Of a DNA stretch of 18,559 nt, positions 16,541-18,559 are shown piece after piece. Under the pieces are notes generated by a model, which was not told the origin of the DNA, did not search any database, and saw nothing but the letters and a program-made list of their open reading frames with translations. The position numbers and the translations under genes were made by a program. The DNA is taken from NCBI GenBank assembly GCA_025355915.1, contig JANXYT010000096.1:1-18559 (forward strand). The letters run 5' to 3'. Numbering within the stretch: the first letter of the stretch is position 1; every line of letters begins with the position of its first letter. Origin of the DNA: Holophagaceae bacterium (GTDB taxonomy: Bacteria; Acidobacteriota; Holophagae; Holophagales; Holophagaceae).

Positions 16541-17428
16541 GCCTGTACGCCAGATCTCCACCTCGGGTTCTAGCTCCACGCCGTGGACCTCGCGGACCTT
16601 CGCCTGGACCTGCGCCATCAGGTCGGCGAACTCGGCGGCGGTGGCCTGGCCGTGGTTGATGAGGAAGTTGGCATGCTCGGGGCTCACCTCGGCGCCCCCG
16701 ATCCGCAGGCCCTTGAGACCGGCCTGGTCGATGAGGCGGCCGGCGCTCAGGCCCGGCGGGTTCTTGAAGATGCAGCCGGCGTTGCGCTTCGACAGGGGCT
16801 GGCTAGTGCCGCGTTTTTCGCGGTACTCGGCCACCTGAGCGCGGATCCTCACGGGATCGCCTTCGGCGAGTTCCGCCGTGGCCGACAACACCACCCGGCC
16901 CCCCGTGAGAAAGCTCCAGCGGTAGCGGAACTCGCCGGGATCGGGTGCCTTTTCCACCAGGTCGCCCTCGGGGGTGAGGAAGCGGTAGCGGGTGAGCACG
17001 TCCACCCACTCGCGGCCGTAGGCTCCGGCGTTCATGCGGATGGCGCCGCCCAGCGAACCCGGGATGCCGCTGGCGAATTCCAGGCCCGACAGGCCCGCGG
17101 CCGCGGCGGCTTCCGCCAAGGCGATGTGGCCGTGGCTCGCAGGCGCCGTGACATGGTGACCTTCGCGGCGGACCTCCTTCGGGAAGGCCAGCCTCAGCAC
17201 CGGCATCTCCAGGTCGCCCAGCACCACCAGGTTCGAACCGCCCCCCAGCACCCGCCAGGGCAGGCCCTCCCGGGCGCAGGCCCGGACAAAGGCCTGGGCC
17301 TCGCTTTCGCTCGTCGGCTCGAAGAGCCAGCGGCAGAGTCCCCCCACGCCCAGCGTCGTGAGCCGGGCGAACGGCACGTCCCGGCGGTGGGGGACTTTCA
17401 GCAGGTCATCGGGAAGGGGGCGCGGCAT
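16496..17428 (-). CDS. murB: UDP-N-acetylenolpyruvoylglucosamine reductase
   Basis: MurB is the FAD- and NADPH-dependent reductase that makes UDP-N-acetylmuramic acid in peptidoglycan synthesis. From the ATG at 17428 it has 310 residues. Landmarks: TTLGVGGLCRWLFEP (24-38), the FAD-binding VLGGGSNLVV, GIPGSLGGAIRMNAGAYGREW, and KRNAGCIFKNPPGLSAGRLID. C219 takes the place of the serine that donates a proton in most MurB enzymes. Glutamates at 289 and 291 (EVEIW) fit the C-terminal catalytic Glu. The shorter IFKNP form without the type I insert suggests type II MurB. The open frame to 17659 crosses an IS481 end, so the upstream methionine is rejected. The last about 14 residues (CQASAVSSQPATDS) are encoded by the heptamer array and are probably an acquired tail. 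No strong ribosome binding site is seen. Confidence 0.94.
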   Translation of the reverse strand: MPRPLPDDLLKVPHRRDVPFARLTTLGVGGLCRWLFEPTSESEAQAFVRACAREGLPWRVLGGGSNLVVLGDLEMPVLRLAFPKEVRREGHHVTAPASHGHIALAEAAAAAGLSGLEFASGIPGSLGGAIRMNAGAYGREWVDVLTRYRFLTPEGDLVEKAPDPGEFRYRWSFLTGGRVVLSATAELAEGDPVRIRAQVAEYREKRGTSQPLSKRNAGCIFKNPPGLSAGRLIDQAGLKGLRIGGAEVSPEHANFLINHGQATAAEFADLMAQVQAKVREVHGVELEPEVEIWRTGCQASAVSSQPATDS

Positions 17429-17431
17429 CGG

Positions 17432-17444
17432 GTCCAGTATGGAC
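17432..17444. repeat. Small inverted repeat at the murB 5' end
   Basis: GTCCA-GTA-TGGAC ends 3 bases before the murB ATG. On the minus strand the only GGA near the start lies inside this stem. A CATACT hexamer overlaps it, 7 bases before the ATG. Confidence 0.3.
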
Positions 17445-17504
17445 GGCTCGCCGCCCGGGCAGGGACCTGACCGCCCGATGGAAACGAGGCCAGCAGCATG
17501 CTCC

Positions 17505-17510
17505 GCTAGC
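17505..17510. repeat. GCTAGC, presumed IS481 target-site duplication copy
   Basis: This hexamer touches the TGT end of the IS481 element and matches NCTAGN, the target reported for IS481, which duplicates 6 bp. The other copy would lie beyond the window. The transposase stop codon TAG is inside it. Confidence 0.55.
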
Positions 17511-18370
17511 TGTCGTTGCCAACGAGGTTGTTCAGCCTTGTGACGGGGGGTTGACCACCTAAGGCCGAGTGGGGCCTGTGGTGATTGTAGAAGTGGAGCC
17601 AGGCGGCGAGCGCCTGGTTTCTTTCGTCGGAACCATGCCCGGTGGGGCCTTAAGCCCATTCGCGGAGGGTTGTCTGGATGAGGCGCTCGGCCTTGCCGTT
17701 GGTTCTGGGGCGATAGGGCCGGGTGCGGCTGTGCTTGAGGCCAAAGGCTTCCCGCATGGCCTTGAACTCCTTGGAGCGAGAAGGCGATCCGTTGTCCGTC
17801 AGCAGCTTACGGACCTGGACACCCTGGGCCTGGACATGCAAAAGCGCCCTCTGGAGGAAAGAGGCCTGGTGCCCTTCATTTCGTCCGGCAGCACCTCCAT
17901 GTAGCAGGCGCGGGAGTGGTCGTCGTTGCAGACATGGAGCACTTGGTAGCCAGCCTTGCGGTTCTTCGCATGGCGAATGCCTGTGGCGCGGTGGCCCACG
18001 TGATGGAAGTAGGCGAGCTTCTTGGTGTCGAGGTGCAGCAAGTCGCCTGGAGCTTCCTGCTCATAGCGATTGGGCGGTTCCTTCTCCTGAAGTGCCGAGG
18101 CTCGGGAGATCCCCGCCTTGCGAAGCCAGAAGCCTACGGTGGACCGGGGCACGCCCAATTTCGAGGCGATCCGGACCGCCGCTTGGCCCCGCCGTCTTCG
18201 ACCTACGGCCTCGACGACGAAGCCAAGCTCATGGCTTCGAGCCAGGCGATGAGGTTGGCTCGAGCGGTCCTGAAGGCCCTGCTTTCCTTCTTCTCGAAAC
18301 CGTTTCAACCACTTGAGGCCGTTGCGCTCACTGAATCCGGCCATCTCCGACGCCTGGATGACCGTCATCC
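17506..18370 (-). pseudogene. IS481-family transposase, broken
   Basis: Joined across frames this is a DDE integrase-type transposase of about 287 residues. It has an N-terminal helix-turn-helix (TVIQASEMAGFSERNGLKWLKRFREEG, then LQDRSSQPHR), a second HTH (RIASKLGVPRSTVGFWLRKAGI), first Asp in LLHLDTKKL, DDHSRACYMEVLPDE, second Asp in LLTDNG, Glu in RPRTNGKAERLIQTTLREW, and the tail AWLHFYNHHRPHSALGG to LVGNDS. Three lesions are seen. The start is missing: the ATG at 18368 lies 3 bases inside an IS3 insertion and homologues have a longer N-terminus. A one-base frame change occurs near 17863-17870, after KGT and before ASFLQRALLHV. An in-frame TAA at 17650-17652 stands where a Tyr codon is expected after REWA. 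It cannot make a working protein. Confidence 0.88.
17511..18370 (-). mobile_element. IS481-family insertion sequence, remnant
   Basis: The preserved end starts TGTCGTTGCCAACGAGGTTG at 17511 on the plus strand, beginning TGT as IS481 ends do, and overlaps the last codons of the transposase. The other end is not in the window because an IS3-family element begins at 18371. The insertion lies 76 bases upstream of murB and separates it from the rest of the dcw cluster. Confidence 0.75.
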
Positions 18371-18559
18371 TGAACCGCCCGGTATTTCTTGGACAGATGG
18401 TTGAGTGTATTCACGCGGCGGCTCCGGTGCCAAGGAGGTCCTGACGGACCTGGGCGGGAGGCCGGTGGTTGTGGCGTTCGATGAGCCACTGGTGGTTGTA
18501 GAGGTTGCGGAATTCCTGGAGGGCCTGGTTGAGGTCCTTGCTGTTGGCGAAGGTCTGGA
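18371..18559 (-). mobile_element. IS3-family insertion sequence, one end (continues past window)
   Basis: The element end is placed at TGAACCGCCCGGTATTTC (from 18371), which resembles IS3-family inverted repeats starting TGA, 40 bases beyond the stop of an IS3-type transposase. It has entered the 5' part of the IS481 transposase gene. The other end and any target duplication lie outside. Confidence 0.7.
18411..18559 (-). CDS. IS3-family transposase (OrfB), C-terminal end only
   Basis: The last 48 codons of an integrase-core transposase: QTFANSKDLNQALQEF, then LYNHQWLIERHNHRPPAQVR and the stop TGA at 18411-18413. The motif YNxxWLIERHxxRxPxxxR is characteristic of the C-terminus of IS3-family OrfB proteins, after the last catalytic glutamate. 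Its 5' part, with the DDE residues, is outside the window, so intactness cannot be judged. It lies within the element that interrupts the IS481 transposase gene. Confidence 0.8.
   Translation of the reverse strand, partial: QTFANSKDLNQALQEFRNLYNHQWLIERHNHRPPAQVRQDLLGTGAAA

Noticed and set aside
17429..17659. An N-terminal extension of MurB to a methionine at 17659
   Set aside because: It would cross the IS481 end and read part of the transposase gene in another frame; the family start fits the ATG at 17428.
17863..17870. Programmed ribosomal frameshift in the IS481 transposase
   Set aside because: No A- or T-rich slippery sequence is seen at the frame change, IS481 transposases are normally one frame, and a further nonsense codon lies downstream; decay explains it better.
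18366..18414. A GTG at 18414 as true start of the IS481 transposase, joined by a frameshift
   Set aside because: That stretch fits better as the IS3-family element's terminal region after its transposase stop; its first bases in the other direction, TGAACCGCCC, look like an IS3 inverted repeat.

Overview
The window is GC-rich bacterial chromosome carrying a nearly complete glycogen toolbox attached to part of the division and cell wall (dcw) cluster. The gene order, the long GH13-GH133 debranching enzyme and the overall protein character suggest an Acidobacteriota of the Holophagae type (Geothrix-like). That placement is an inference from protein flavour, not a marker-gene result.

Layout. 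Positions 1-3521 (+) hold glycogen synthesis: the 3' part of glgC, then glgA (TTG start), then a short pgi, spaced by 3 and 1 bases and so one operon. It converges, with only 5 bases between stop codons, on a long minus-strand run. Read in its own direction (right to left) that run is murB, ftsQ, ftsA, ftsZ, a 1413-residue bifunctional-type glycogen debranching enzyme, a previously uncalled 53-codon gene, glgB, glgP and a stand-alone GAF-domain gene. Glucose-6-phosphate interconversion (Pgi), ADP-glucose synthesis (GlgC), chain elongation (GlgA), branching (GlgB), phosphorolysis (GlgP) and debranching are therefore together, and the debranching gene follows ftsZ after 40 bases with no visible terminator.

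Regulation seen in the sequence: an intrinsic terminator at the end of ftsQ followed at once by an extended -10 promoter for ftsA-ftsZ; an AT-rich region upstream of the 53-codon gene with a TTAACA direct repeat and an 8-bp-arm palindrome covering the ribosome binding site; and a GC-rich hairpin between that gene and glgB. The murB-ftsQ junction is built from an inverted array of 7-bp repeats that supplies the MurB stop codon and tail and the ftsQ 5' leader.

The right end (17505-18559) is a graveyard of insertion sequences: an IS481-family element next to a GCTAGC target site, with a frameshifted, nonsense-interrupted transposase, which has itself been cut at its 5' end by an IS3-family element that runs off the window. 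These insertions separate murB from whatever dcw genes lay upstream. I found no RNA genes, CRISPR arrays or phage genes. No intergenic stretch exceeds 300 bases.
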